Source: Pandoraea norimbergensis (GTDB lineage Bacteria; Pseudomonadota; Gammaproteobacteria; Burkholderiales; Burkholderiaceae). From it: DNA of 64,000 bases. Positions 8,999 through 18,251 of this stretch are shown one piece after another. Under the pieces are notes generated by a model, which worked only from the letters and a program-made list of their open reading frames with translations, was not told where the DNA came from and searched no databases. Each line of letters starts with the position of its first letter. The stretch's first letter is position 1. The stretch is from NCBI RefSeq assembly GCF_001465545.3, contig NZ_CP013480.3, positions 4,154,001 to 4,218,000 of the forward strand, given 5' to 3'. Position numbers and translations under genes: made by a program.

Positions 8999-9460
8999 AT
9001 GTATGACCGCATTCTGGTATCGATCGACGGTAGTACGCCTTCCAATCGCGCTATCGACGAGGCCGTGAAACTCGTTGCCCTGAGCCAGGGCAAGATTCGT
9101 CTGGTGTCGGTGGTGCCGTCGCTCGCCAACGCCTACGCTGCCGGTGCCTACAGCGGCTTTGTGCCGCTCGAGAGCCAGGAATCGTTCGAGAAGGAAACGA
9201 GCGAGATTCTCGCCACGGCGCAGGCCGATTTGAAGAAGCGCGGTGTGGACGTCGAAACGAAGCTGGTCACGCTCGACGCCGGTACCGACGAGATCGCCGA
9301 TGCCGTGCTGCGCGAAGCGCAGGAATGGAGCGCCGACGTGATCGTGCTCGGCACGCATGGCCGCCGCGGTATCAACCGCCTGTTGCTGGGCAGCGTGGCC
9401 GAAACGCTGCTGCGTATTACCACTGTGCCGGTGCTGCTCGTCAAAGCCGCCGACAAGTAA
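8999..9460 (+). CDS. Universal stress protein (UspA family)
   Basis: 153 residues, a single Usp domain. The N-terminal MYDRILVSIDGSTPSNRAI and the C-terminal ATP-binding signature GTHGRRGINRLLLGSVAE (G-2x-G-9x-G-S) are intact, so it should bind ATP like the MJ0577 group. Such proteins are cytoplasmic and induced in stress or growth arrest. RBS AAGAGGAC precedes the ATG. It is monocistronic and ends in a strong terminator. Confidence 0.93.
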   Translation: MYDRILVSIDGSTPSNRAIDEAVKLVALSQGKIRLVSVVPSLANAYAAGAYSGFVPLESQESFEKETSEILATAQADLKKRGVDVETKLVTLDAGTDEIADAVLREAQEWSADVIVLGTHGRRGINRLLLGSVAETLLRITTVPVLLVKAADK

Positions 9461-9499
9461 TCAGCGTCGGCTGCTCCGGCAGCAGCGCCCGCCTGAAGC

Positions 9500-9537
9500 A
9501 AAACGGCACGCCCCTGCGGCGTGCCGTTTTGTTTTGT
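9500..9537. terminator. Intrinsic terminator, probably bidirectional
   Basis: AAAACGGCACGC (9500-9511) pairs with GCGTGCCGTTTT (9519-9530), followed by GTTTTG. The A-run before and T-run after let it serve both the stress-protein gene (plus) and the permease gene ending at 9566 (minus). Confidence 0.85.
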
Positions 9538-9565
9538 GTCCTCAGTGAATCGCCAAATCAGCGCA

Positions 9566-10474
9566 TCAACGAATCCCCGCGCGCATGAACGACTGCACGA
9601 ACTGACGCTGGAACAGCAGGAACGCGATGAACAGTGGCGCGGCAGTCATCAACGTAGCGGCAGTAATCAGCGACCAGTCGATGCCCTGATCGGTCGACGA
9701 GAAGATCTGCAAGCCCACGGTGAGCGGACGCGTCTCAACCGAGTTCGTCACGATCAGCGGCCACAGAAAGTTGTTCCAGTGATGGCTGATCGACACCAGC
9801 GCATACGCCACGTACACCGGGCGCGCCAACGGCACATACACGCGCCACAGCACCTGCCACGCATTCGCCCCTTCCACGCGCGCCGCATCGTCCAGTTCTT
9901 TGGGCACCGTCTTGAACGCCTGTCGCAGCAGGAAGATGCCGAACGCCGAGGCAAAGTACGGCAGCGCGATGCCGAGAATCGAGTCGCGCAACCCCATCCA
10001 CGCGATCGTGCGGTAGTTCTCGACGATCAGCACGTCGGGCATCACCATCAATTGCAGCAGCACGATCATGAACGCGACTTCGCTGCCACGGAACGTGAAG
10101 CGCGCAAACGCGTAGGCCGCGAGCGTCGCGAGCACCAGTTGCGCCGCGAGAATTACCGTGACCAGCACGAAGGTATTGATCAGATACCGGCCAAACGGGG
10201 CCGCCTGCCACGCGTGCACGAAGTTATCGAGCGTGAGCGGTGCCGAGAGCGAGAACCGCGTCGCATAGGCCGACGGGTGGAACGCGCTCCACAGCGCATA
10301 GAGCAATGGCAGCAGCCAGAGCAAGCCGAGCAACCAAGCCCCGGCGATGTCGATAAAGCGGGTGTCGCCGGTGGCGGAGAACGCCGGCAACGCCGCGCGC
10401 GGCTTTTTCCCGCCAGTGGCAGTCGCCGGATCGATCGGGCGGGAAGTCTGAAGCGGCTGTGCGGGTATCGTCAT
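9566..10474 (-). CDS. ABC sugar-type permease (MalG/UgpE class)
   Basis: A 302-residue inner-membrane permease with six predicted segments. The EAA loop (ELDDAARVEGANAWQVLWRV, about 193-212) contacts the ATPase. The last gene of a minus-strand importer unit ordered ATPase, binding protein, permease A, permease E. Its ATG overlaps the stop of the preceding permease by 4 bp. Strong resemblance to UgpE-type permeases suggests glycerol-3-phosphate or a carbohydrate as substrate. Confidence 0.9.
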   Translation of the reverse strand: MTIPAQPLQTSRPIDPATATGGKKPRAALPAFSATGDTRFIDIAGAWLLGLLWLLPLLYALWSAFHPSAYATRFSLSAPLTLDNFVHAWQAAPFGRYLINTFVLVTVILAAQLVLATLAAYAFARFTFRGSEVAFMIVLLQLMVMPDVLIVENYRTIAWMGLRDSILGIALPYFASAFGIFLLRQAFKTVPKELDDAARVEGANAWQVLWRVYVPLARPVYVAYALVSISHHWNNFLWPLIVTNSVETRPLTVGLQIFSSTDQGIDWSLITAATLMTAAPLFIAFLLFQRQFVQSFMRAGIR

Positions 10475-11346
10475 TGGTAGTGCGTGCGCGAATCGAGCAG
10501 ACGGAATTTCACGAAGGCAACCACGGCCAGCAGGGTGAGCAATACCACCGTGAGCGCTGCCGCGTACGACGTGTCCCAGAAGCTGAACGCCACCTGATAG
10601 ATGTAGTACAGCAGCAGTTGCGTGGCGTTATCGGGCCCGCCACGCGTCATCACCACCACGTGATCGACCAGACGGAAAGCATTGATCACGGCGTTGATCA
10701 CCACGAACAGCGTCGTGGGCATGAGCAGCGGCCATTGCACCCGGCGGAAGAACTGCCAGCGCGACGCGCCTTCCAGTGCAGCGGCTTCCGCGAGCGTCGG
10801 CGAGATCTGTTGCAGCGCCGCCAGATAGAAAATCATGAAGAAACCGGCTTCTTTCCAGATCGTCACGATCATCAACGCAGGCAACGCCGTGCCCGGCTGA
10901 CCCAGCCAGTTGTAATCACTGCCGCCGAACGCTTGCGAGATCTGCGCAATCAGGCCGTATTGCGGCGTGTAGAAGAAGAGCCAGATGTTCGCCACCGCAA
11001 TCATCGGCAGAATGGCGGGCGTGAAATACGCGAGACGCAGCAGCGCGCGCCCCGGCACCTGACGGTGCACCCAAAGTGCCATGGCAATCGAGATCGCAAT
11101 CGCGAGCGGCACGGTAATCAGCGCAAACAGCACGTTGTTACGCAACGCTTGCCAGAACACCGGGTCATCGAGCAACAACTGATAGTTCTCGGCCCCCACG
11201 TAGACCGAAGGCGCCCCCGCACGTGCTGTCGAATAGAAGCTGTGCCACAAGGTGGCGACTGCCGGATAGTGCGTGAAGGCGACGAGCAGCACCAGCGCCG
11301 GTAACAGCAGCAGCCAGGGCACCCACGAGGAGGAAGAGCGGTTCAT
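10471..11346 (-). CDS. ABC sugar-type permease (MalF/UgpA class)
   Basis: 291 residues from ATG 11346; the frame extends 18 codons upstream without support. The N-terminal membrane segment (WVPWLLLLPALVLLVAFTHYP) and the EAA loop (LAEAAALEGASRWQFFRRV, about 185-203) are clear. It pairs with the overlapping UgpE-type permease to form the membrane channel. Its short length of about 290 residues fits UgpA better than the longer MalF. Confidence 0.9.
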   Translation of the reverse strand: MNRSSSSWVPWLLLLPALVLLVAFTHYPAVATLWHSFYSTARAGAPSVYVGAENYQLLLDDPVFWQALRNNVLFALITVPLAIAISIAMALWVHRQVPGRALLRLAYFTPAILPMIAVANIWLFFYTPQYGLIAQISQAFGGSDYNWLGQPGTALPALMIVTIWKEAGFFMIFYLAALQQISPTLAEAAALEGASRWQFFRRVQWPLLMPTTLFVVINAVINAFRLVDHVVVMTRGGPDNATQLLLYYIYQVAFSFWDTSYAAALTVVLLTLLAVVAFVKFRLLDSRTHYQ

Positions 11347-11434
11347 CGACAGTCCATCGATTCGGTACTCGGGACCGGACACCCCTGCACGTCGTGACAT
11401 CGATGTGCCGGCATGCCGCGGTCCCGCATTTCAA

Positions 11435-12739
11435 TTAGCGAGCGTAAGCACGCAGGATGCGATCCGATTCGCGTTGCGCATCGTCAAGCGCCTGCTTCGG
11501 CGACTTGGTACCCGTCAACGCGGCTTGCAGCGCGTCGTTGAGCGCCTTGGTCACGCGCTGGTTGTCGTGCGTCGAGAACTCGGCGACGCTGCTGCCCAGT
11601 TGATCGCGAGCGACCGCGGCGGCGGGCACCTTCTGCACGTATTGCTTCATCGCCGGGGTCTCCCACGCGGCCGGCGTCACGGCCACGTAGCCCGTGTCGA
11701 TACCGAACTGCGCCGCACGCTCCGGCGTGGTGGCCCACTTGATGAAGGTCATCGCTGCCTGCTTCTCTTCCGGCGTGCTCTTCTTGAACACGTAGAAGTT
11801 GCCGCCGCCGGTCGGGCTGCCGCCACGCACCTTCGCCGGCATCTTGCCCACGCCGAACGGGAACGTGGCGTTGGTGCGAATGTTGGTCAGGTTGCCCGTG
11901 GTCGTGTAGATGATCGCGGCCTTCTTCTCGAGGAAGTCCTTCGGCGTAGTGCCCCACTCGATCGACCCCGTCGGCATCGCCTTGTACTTGGTCGCGAGAT
12001 CGACCCAGTACTGGAGCGATTCGACCGCTTGCGGCGCATTCAGGAACGTCTTGGTACCCGACGCGTTCATCAGCTCGATACCGGCCGGCGTGGTGAACGC
12101 CTGGAACAGCCAGTAACCGAAGCCCGTCGACGGCACCTTGATCCCCCACTGCGTCACGTTGCCCGACGCATCGCGCTTGGTCAGCTTTTGCGCGTAGGTG
12201 GCAAGTTCTTCCCAGTTGGCCGGGGCACGATCCGGGTCGAGACCGGCTTCGCGGAACAGGTCCTTGTTCCAGTACATCACGATGGTCGAACGCTGGAACG
12301 GCACGCCCCACGTATGACCGTTGATGCGCGAGTTCATCATCAACGCCGGGTAGAAGCCGTCGAGCCACTGCTTGTCGGCCGACGTGCTGGCGATGCTGTC
12401 GATCGGCACCACGGCATCTTCGTCGATGAGCGTGAAGACGTCGGCGGCGGCCAAGACGGCCAGTTGCGGCGGCGTGCCGGCCTTGGCAGCCGTCAGCGCC
12501 TTGACCACCGAATCCTGATAGGTGCCTGCGTAGACCGGCTTGACCTTGATGTTCGGATGATCTTTTTCGAAGTCGGCCACCAGATCGTTGATGATCTTGG
12601 TCACCGGGCCGCCAACGGCCACCGGGTAGTAGAACGTCAGTTCAACCGGCTTTTGCTGCGCCATGGCCGAGGTCGTCAGGCCGCCCATTGCCATTGCGGC
12701 AAGACTGGCCGCAAACGTTTTCAGAATCGTGCGTCGCAT
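11435..12739 (-). CDS. Extracellular solute-binding protein (UgpB-like)
   Basis: 434 residues with a Sec signal (MRRTILKTFAASLAAMAMGG through about residue 28, ending SAMA). The mature protein is a type-1 sugar-binding fold of the SBP_bac_1/8 kind. Phrases such as LTFYYPVAVGGPVTKIINDL, VPFQRSTIVMYWNKDLF and GGNFYVFKKSTPEEKQAA are typical of UgpB-like proteins. It delivers substrate to the two permeases just downstream. Glycerol-3-phosphate or its diesters is the first guess, but other sugar-like substrates are possible. Confidence 0.9.
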   Translation of the reverse strand: MRRTILKTFAASLAAMAMGGLTTSAMAQQKPVELTFYYPVAVGGPVTKIINDLVADFEKDHPNIKVKPVYAGTYQDSVVKALTAAKAGTPPQLAVLAAADVFTLIDEDAVVPIDSIASTSADKQWLDGFYPALMMNSRINGHTWGVPFQRSTIVMYWNKDLFREAGLDPDRAPANWEELATYAQKLTKRDASGNVTQWGIKVPSTGFGYWLFQAFTTPAGIELMNASGTKTFLNAPQAVESLQYWVDLATKYKAMPTGSIEWGTTPKDFLEKKAAIIYTTTGNLTNIRTNATFPFGVGKMPAKVRGGSPTGGGNFYVFKKSTPEEKQAAMTFIKWATTPERAAQFGIDTGYVAVTPAAWETPAMKQYVQKVPAAAVARDQLGSSVAEFSTHDNQRVTKALNDALQAALTGTKSPKQALDDAQRESDRILRAYAR

Positions 12740-12831
12740 GTCGCTTGGTTCCCCATGAAAGCGTGGTGGTGTGACTCGTAGTTTTGTGGTGATTCGCCGA
12801 AGCCGTGCGCGTGGTGCGCCGGTCAGGCGTG

Positions 12832-14037
12832 TTATGCGGTGGTCGCGGCGGAGGTGGTCGCGGCCGTCGTGGCTTGCAGCGTGGCCGGAGGCACCATCGT
12901 CGCGAGCGACGCAGGCGTATCGGCCACGTGAGGCGCGTCATCCGCATCGGCAGCGTGATGCCCCTGCCCTGCCGTCACACTCGTGCGCAGGCCGGTTTCG
13001 GCGTCGAACAGGTGCTGATCGGCGGCGTCCCATTGCAGGCCGATGGCGTCGCCCGGCGCGAACGGGCGATGCCCCGGTACGCGTGTGGCGATCTCACCGG
13101 CCGCGCCCAACGTGCAGGCAACCAGTGTGTCTGCGCCGAGGTATTCGACCGCGCTCACGGTGGCGAGTACGGCACCGACCGACGTCGGCGGCACGGCGCA
13201 AACGTGTTCCGGGCGAAGGCCCAGCAGCGCGCGCTCGCGGGTGCCCGCCGAGGCAAGTGCGGGGCCGGTCTGGCCCGCCGGCACCAGCGCTTCGCCATGA
13301 CGCACCAGTTGCAGCAACTGCATCGGCGGCGTGCCAATGAAGCTCGCGGCAAAGCGTGTGGCGGGGGCGGTGTAAAGGGATTGCGGCGCGCCGGCTTGTT
13401 CGATACGGCCATCGCGCAGCAGCACGACCTGATCGGCCATGCTCATCGCTTCGGTCTGATCGTGGGTCACATAGACCAGCGTCATGCCGAGCTTCTGTTG
13501 AAGCGCGCGAATCTCGCGGCGCATCTCCTGACGCAGTTGCGCGTCGAGATTCGAGAGCGGTTCGTCCATCAGACAGACCGACGTTTCGGCAATCACGGCA
13601 CGGCCCAGCGCCACGCGTTGCTGCTGACCGCCGGAGAGTTGCGATGGTTTGCGATCGAGGTAGGGCGCGAGGCCCAGCAGGTCGGCCACGCGGGCCAGAC
13701 GCTGCGGGTAGCCGCTCGTCGGCTCACCACGTACGCGCAGGCCGAACAGCAGGTTCTCGCGCACCGACAGATGCGGGAACAGCGCATACGACTGGAACAC
13801 CATCGAGAGCTTGCGACGTGCGGGCGGCAAGCCGGTCACATCGGTGTCGCCGAGCAGAATACGGCCGCTGCTTGGCGTCTCGAGGCCGGCGATCATACGC
13901 AGCAACGTCGATTTGCCACAACCCGACGGGCCGAGCAGCACCACGAGCGAACCAGCCTCAGCGGAAAAGCTCACATCGTGAAGCGCGTGTGTATCGCCCC
14001 ACTGCTTGCTGACGGAATCGATGGTGAGCGATGACAT
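12832..14037 (-). CDS. ABC importer ATPase (UgpC/MalK class)
   Basis: 401 residues from ATG 14037. Walker A GPSGCGKST, signature LSGGQQQRVALGRA and Walker B VCLMDEPLSNLDA are all present, then a C-terminal TOBE-type regulatory region (about 240-355). It ends with an unusual tail of about 45 residues rich in Ala, Thr and His that lies outside the fold. First gene of the importer unit. This C-B-A-E order differs from the enteric ugpBAEC order, and no ugpQ phosphodiesterase is in the window. Confidence 0.9.
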   Translation of the reverse strand: MSSLTIDSVSKQWGDTHALHDVSFSAEAGSLVVLLGPSGCGKSTLLRMIAGLETPSSGRILLGDTDVTGLPPARRKLSMVFQSYALFPHLSVRENLLFGLRVRGEPTSGYPQRLARVADLLGLAPYLDRKPSQLSGGQQQRVALGRAVIAETSVCLMDEPLSNLDAQLRQEMRREIRALQQKLGMTLVYVTHDQTEAMSMADQVVLLRDGRIEQAGAPQSLYTAPATRFAASFIGTPPMQLLQLVRHGEALVPAGQTGPALASAGTRERALLGLRPEHVCAVPPTSVGAVLATVSAVEYLGADTLVACTLGAAGEIATRVPGHRPFAPGDAIGLQWDAADQHLFDAETGLRTSVTAGQGHHAADADDAPHVADTPASLATMVPPATLQATTAATTSAATTA

Positions 14038-14114
14038 GGCCGGATATGCAGGAGCCCTGACGGGCGCCGGGATCGTAAAACCCCGACCATAACCGGCCAT
14101 CGATGGCAGTTTGA

Positions 14115-14124
14115 TGACATGTCA
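14115..14124. promoter_or_regulatory. Perfect 10-bp palindrome upstream of the importer ATPase gene
   Basis: TGACATGTCA lies about 80 bp upstream of the ATPase start codon, in the 137-bp gap to the hydrolase gene. It could be an operator for the importer unit. A separate small hairpin GTTAGG / CCTAAC at 14145-14166 lies nearer the end of the hydrolase gene. Confidence 0.3.
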
Positions 14125-14174
14125 CATCCCCGGTATTGCACCGGGTTAGGGCCTGCTCTGCCTAACGTTGTGAC

Positions 14175-15044
14175 TTACGCTGCCGCCTGACGGCGCTTGG
14201 CGCGCAGCAGCGCCTTGGAGATGATGCGCGTCTCGGTCGACGATGCACCGGTGCGGCGCGCCACGGCGTCGCGGAAGAAACGGCGCGTCTCGTCAGCCAC
14301 GGTCTCGCGCTCGTTATCCATCGTCAGGATGTGATAGCTCTCGCTGAGCAGGCATTTCTGCTTCACTTCCGACGACACACCGTCGTACACGATGCGCGCG
14401 TTGTGCGGGCTCGACGTGTCGTCGTCGACGGCGTGAATCACCAGACAGTCGGCAGTGACGCGATCCAACCGGCGACGCACATGCGCCGCCAGCCGGCGCG
14501 CGTGATACAGATGCGCGAGCGGCAGCGATGCGGCGCCGATTTCCGACGCGTCGTGCTGCGACATGGACTTGGCCACGCGCGCACGCAGCGCTTCGTTCTT
14601 CAGCCCGTACGGCGCCTTCTCGTGATAGCGATAGCGATGACGGAACGGCGTGTGGAAGACCAGATCGATGAGCGGGTAGTACCAGGGAATGGTCCAGCCG
14701 TCGTACACCAGCGTGACCGCCAGCAGCGAGAGCGCCGCCACGTCCTCTTCTTCCTGCGCGACGGCCAGACTCAGCGTGGCGCCGATGCACAGCCCGCACA
14801 GCGACACGGTCTCATGCGTCTCGCGCAACTCGCGGTACTTGGCCCGCGCGGCGGCGATCCACGAGCGCCAGTCGCTGCAAGGCGCGCCGAGGCCGTAGCC
14901 TTCGATATGCGGCACCGAGACGGTGTAGCCCTCACGATGCAGCGCACGTGCGACGGGACGCATTTCGAGCGGTGTGCTCGAGAGTCCCGGCAGCAGCAGC
15001 ACCGCGTGTTCGCCACCCTTGTAATAGATATCTTCTTGAAACAT
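14175..15044 (-). CDS. Alpha/beta hydrolase with a cysteine nucleophile
   Basis: 289 residues from the ATG at 15044, which has GGCGGAG upstream; a TTG two codons earlier is possible. Lid-containing carboxylesterase/monoacylglycerol-lipase-like fold: HAVLLLPGLSSTPLEM (oxyanion region), the nucleophile elbow C-G-L-C-I-G, then LVIHAVDDDTSSP (acid) and SESYHILTMD (histidine). The elbow has Cys where esterases of this group have Ser, as in dienelactone hydrolases. Cytoplasmic. It starts 2 bp after the stop of the PAS membrane protein, so the two are translationally linked. The substrate is unknown. Confidence 0.8.
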   Translation of the reverse strand: MFQEDIYYKGGEHAVLLLPGLSSTPLEMRPVARALHREGYTVSVPHIEGYGLGAPCSDWRSWIAAARAKYRELRETHETVSLCGLCIGATLSLAVAQEEEDVAALSLLAVTLVYDGWTIPWYYPLIDLVFHTPFRHRYRYHEKAPYGLKNEALRARVAKSMSQHDASEIGAASLPLAHLYHARRLAAHVRRRLDRVTADCLVIHAVDDDTSSPHNARIVYDGVSSEVKQKCLLSESYHILTMDNERETVADETRRFFRDAVARRTGASSTETRIISKALLRAKRRQAAA

Positions 15045-15046
15045 GC

Positions 15047-15928
15047 TCAAACTCCGCCCGAGACGACCGGCGCCTCTTTAACTTCGCGCGCATTCGCAGC
15101 GGGCGTGAGCGTATGCAACGGCGTGACCGGACGTACCGCCGGCCCCGAATGCAGACGCAGAATGACATACGTACCCAGATGGGCCTGGAAGTATTGCAGT
15201 TCGCAGGCAAACATCTCATAGCCGCCATCGCGGCTCAGCATGCGCAGGTTGTGGGCGCCGTGTTGCGGGCGCTGCGCATCGGGATTGAACAACCCGGCCA
15301 GACGCCGTGCGTCTTCCGGATGCAGCAAGGCACGCAGGCCGTCGCGCTTGACGACGTCCGGCGCAACACCGGTCGCACGACGAAAATGCTCGTCGATAAA
15401 CTCGTAGTGGGTGGTCGGGTTCGCCAGATAAAAAATCGTATCCAGATGCTTGGTCAGATACGTCATCAGCGCGTTGCTCAACTGCACCGAGTCGGACAGC
15501 ACCATGCGTTCGTTCTCGGCACGCAGCAGCATTTCGTAGCGCGTCTGGGCGACTTCGGCGATCAGTTCAGCCCGGTATTGCGCGCGGCGCAGGCGTTCGA
15601 TGAGCACGACGGCCAGCGGCGTAATCGTCAGAAAGCCCGTGACGATCATCACGTCGCGACGGTCGAGCATCGCGATGTCGCGAAACGGCGGCACGAAGAA
15701 GAAATCAAAAATGGGGATGCTGATGACCATCGCCATCAGGGCCGGGCCCAGGCCCCAGATGAATTCGACGATGATAACGGCGCAAGCGAAGAAGATACCC
15801 GGCATCGAGTGATCGAGCACCGGATGCAAGAGGCTGCGAAAGAGAAACGCAGCAAATACCACCATCAATGCCCCGGCATAGCGCTTGGCACCGGGCTCCG
15901 CCCAACGTCGGGCGTTTCTGATATCCAT
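15047..15928 (-). CDS. DUF4118 membrane protein with PAS-like sensor domain
   Basis: 293 residues from ATG 15928. The N-terminal part (about 18-100) has three or four membrane segments of the DUF4118 type found in KdpD. A helical linker follows, and then a PAS-like domain (about 150-265, with HYEFIDEHFRRATGV and LHPEDARRLAGLF). No histidine kinase, GGDEF or other output domain follows, which is unusual for this architecture. It is followed 2 bp later by the hydrolase gene. It may sense a small molecule and signal through a partner protein. Confidence 0.75.
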   Translation of the reverse strand: MDIRNARRWAEPGAKRYAGALMVVFAAFLFRSLLHPVLDHSMPGIFFACAVIIVEFIWGLGPALMAMVISIPIFDFFFVPPFRDIAMLDRRDVMIVTGFLTITPLAVVLIERLRRAQYRAELIAEVAQTRYEMLLRAENERMVLSDSVQLSNALMTYLTKHLDTIFYLANPTTHYEFIDEHFRRATGVAPDVVKRDGLRALLHPEDARRLAGLFNPDAQRPQHGAHNLRMLSRDGGYEMFACELQYFQAHLGTYVILRLHSGPAVRPVTPLHTLTPAANAREVKEAPVVSGGV

Positions 15929-16199
15929 GATTCCCCGTCGGTCATGGCCGACGCTCAACAATCCACAGACATGACCGCAGCGGTCGCCTGTTACAAAATA
16001 TTACGGATTATCGCACGGCACCAAAAACGCGTCGGCTGTCCCAAACCCTAACTCAGTCGCTTCTTAACAACAGGGCAGTGGATGCCCGGCTGGCATGGGT
16101 TTGCCGCAGGTTTCCCGGCTTGGCACCCGGCCGTTGCCCTCATGGCAAAGACACTGGCGGCATTAGGGTCAGGGGTAGTCGAGAGGGGAACCCGGGCGA

Positions 16200-17018
16200 T
16201 TACCGCAGCATCGACGACATCGCCGAGAGGCAGTTGAGCATGCGTACGGCGGCCTCGACCGTGGGCGCCGTGAACTGGAGTGTCACGCCATCGACACGTT
16301 CCAGCGTGGGCCACTGACAGAACAGATCGGCCAGCGCGGTGGTTTGCGCTTGCACGCGCACCTCCACCGGCACCGCCACTTGGTACGGATGCCATTTGCG
16401 CCGGTCGCTCAGCGACTCTCGGGCGGCCTCGCGAATCAGCTCGCACGACTCGCGCGGGTTGAGCGTCATGCCACTGCCCTGCCCCCATGCGGCCTTCGTC
16501 TGGACGAACCGCACGTGCGGGAAGATCAGTTGCGTCTCGTCGCAGAACACGTCGTCACCGCTGGCCATCACCACCGGCACGCCGCGCTCACCAGCCAGTG
16601 CGCCATACAGGCGCGCTTCGCTGGCTTCTTCGCCCGCCAGCCAGACCCGTGCAAACGCGAAGCTGTTGATCGTGTGCGCGAGAATCCCCGCGCTCTGGGC
16701 TTTGCCGTGATAACCGACCATGAAAATGGCGTCGCAACCGGCTTCCACACCGGCCACCATGCCCAGATAGCGCGGTTTGCCGAGCACCAGACGGGCGCGC
16801 GGGTCGAGCTCGTCTGGCAGCAGGTTGCGGAAGCCGCCGTGCGAGTCGTTGACCATCACCTCGGTCGCCCCGCCCTCGAACGCCCCGAGGACGGCGGCGT
16901 TCGCCTCCTGCGTCATCCAGCGCCGGGCGCGTTCGTACTCGCCATTACCGGCGCGGGTCTGTTCGGGATGGAAGACGCCGGCGACGCCCTCGATGTCGGT
17001 AGAGATCAGGATTCGCAT
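16200..17018 (-). CDS. dppA: D-aminopeptidase DppA-type, peptidase family M55
   Basis: 272 residues. The zinc ligands and catalytic positions of Bacillus DppA are recognisable at nearly the same numbers: Asp8 and Glu10 in STDIEG, His60 in NDSHGG, His104 in GYHG and His115 in AHTINS. The Bacillus enzyme releases D-Ala from D-Ala-D-Ala and D-Ala-Gly-Gly as a self-compartmentalised decamer. It is the last gene of the minus-strand gsi peptide unit. The context suggests salvage of D-amino-acid-containing peptides. Confidence 0.9.
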   Translation of the reverse strand: MRILISTDIEGVAGVFHPEQTRAGNGEYERARRWMTQEANAAVLGAFEGGATEVMVNDSHGGFRNLLPDELDPRARLVLGKPRYLGMVAGVEAGCDAIFMVGYHGKAQSAGILAHTINSFAFARVWLAGEEASEARLYGALAGERGVPVVMASGDDVFCDETQLIFPHVRFVQTKAAWGQGSGMTLNPRESCELIREAARESLSDRRKWHPYQVAVPVEVRVQAQTTALADLFCQWPTLERVDGVTLQFTAPTVEAAVRMLNCLSAMSSMLR

Positions 17019-17110
17019 GATGTCAGCAATTCGGGGTGGCCATAAGTGGCCGCAATCGGGTGGACGCGAGATTCCAGTTCAAAACTGGGATCAGGCAGGA
17101 ATCAAGGGGT

Positions 17111-18232
17111 TCAGAGCGCCGCCCAGTCGGGCAGCACATCGGCGAGCGCACGGCGCACATGGCCGTTGCGCCCCAGCACCGACTCGGCGGCAAAGAGCGC
17201 GTGCAGAATGGCCTGCTCGGTCGCATCGGCCGTCGCCTGAAAAATGGGGTCGAGTAACGGGTCCGGCACCAGCGCCGCAGGGGCAACCCGCCCTTGCGCG
17301 TCGTGCGCCGTCGTATAACCGGTGGTGAAAGCCAGCGCGACATCGCCGCTGCCGTGACCATAGACCGAGCCGGTGCGGGCCAGCCCGGCGGCCGTGCGCG
17401 TGGCGACGCGGCGCAACTGGCGGGCGTCGAGCGGGGCATCGGTGGCCACCAGCATGATGATCGAGCCGCGCTCGGGCGCCGCGCTCTGCTCGGGTTGGGC
17501 CAGACGTTCGTCGAGCACAGCGCCGACGTGGCGCCCGGCAATGGTCAGTTGCGACGGGCGGCCGAAATTGGAGAGCACCAGCACACCCACGGTAAAGGTT
17601 GCCCCCGCCGTTTCGACCACGCGCGAGGACGAGCCGATGCCGCCCTTCAGACCGAAGCTCGACATCCCGCGCCCTGCCCCGACGGCCCCCTGTGCAAAGT
17701 CGACCGAGGCGCTGGCGAGTGCCTCCGCATAGTGGTCTTCGGTCACGGCGAACGCCTGCATATCGTTCAGATAGCCGTCGTTACATTCGAGCACGGTGGG
17801 GTTGAGCGACGGCGCACCGCGCCCGATCGTCGGGTTCGCCTCGATGGCAGCACGCAACTGCCCGAGGACGACGTGGCTGACAGAGAACGTATTGGTCAGG
17901 GCGATAGGCGCTTCGATCACGCCGAGTTCGTCGATCTGCATCAGACCGACGCTCTTGCCGAAACCGTTGATGACAGCGGCGGCGGCGGGAATTCTGGCGC
18001 GGAACGGGTCCCAGGCGGGCGGCGGCACGGTGTCATGTGCACTTCCCGGCAGCCCTTCAGCCGGTGTTGGGCAGACCACCGTCACCCCCGTCTGGATCGC
18101 CCCCTCGGCGAGGGTGGCATGCCCGACGAATACGCCGGGCACATCGGTGATGGCATCGCGCGGGCCGGCCGGCAGAAGCCCGACGTGCGGCGCGCCGAAA
18201 GAGGTTTCGCGCAAGTCTGGCGTCTGCATCAT
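17111..18232 (-). CDS. DmpA-type aminopeptidase/D-esterase (P1 family)
   Basis: 373 residues from the ATG at 18232; an in-frame TTG five codons earlier is less likely. The family is an Ntn-hydrolase-like self-processing enzyme. The processing site before the nucleophile serine is visible as ERGSIIMLVATDAPL (Gly256-Ser257 from this start). Other signatures are DVPGVFVGHATL, NDGYLNDMQAF and GSSSRVVE. DmpA cleaves N-terminal D-Ala amides and some L-amino acids; relatives cleave beta-peptides. It starts 20 bp after gsiD and belongs to the same transcript. Confidence 0.9.
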   Translation of the reverse strand: MMQTPDLRETSFGAPHVGLLPAGPRDAITDVPGVFVGHATLAEGAIQTGVTVVCPTPAEGLPGSAHDTVPPPAWDPFRARIPAAAAVINGFGKSVGLMQIDELGVIEAPIALTNTFSVSHVVLGQLRAAIEANPTIGRGAPSLNPTVLECNDGYLNDMQAFAVTEDHYAEALASASVDFAQGAVGAGRGMSSFGLKGGIGSSSRVVETAGATFTVGVLVLSNFGRPSQLTIAGRHVGAVLDERLAQPEQSAAPERGSIIMLVATDAPLDARQLRRVATRTAAGLARTGSVYGHGSGDVALAFTTGYTTAHDAQGRVAPAALVPDPLLDPIFQATADATEQAILHALFAAESVLGRNGHVRRALADVLPDWAAL

Positions 18233-18251
18233 GACAAGCCCTGTCAAATGC

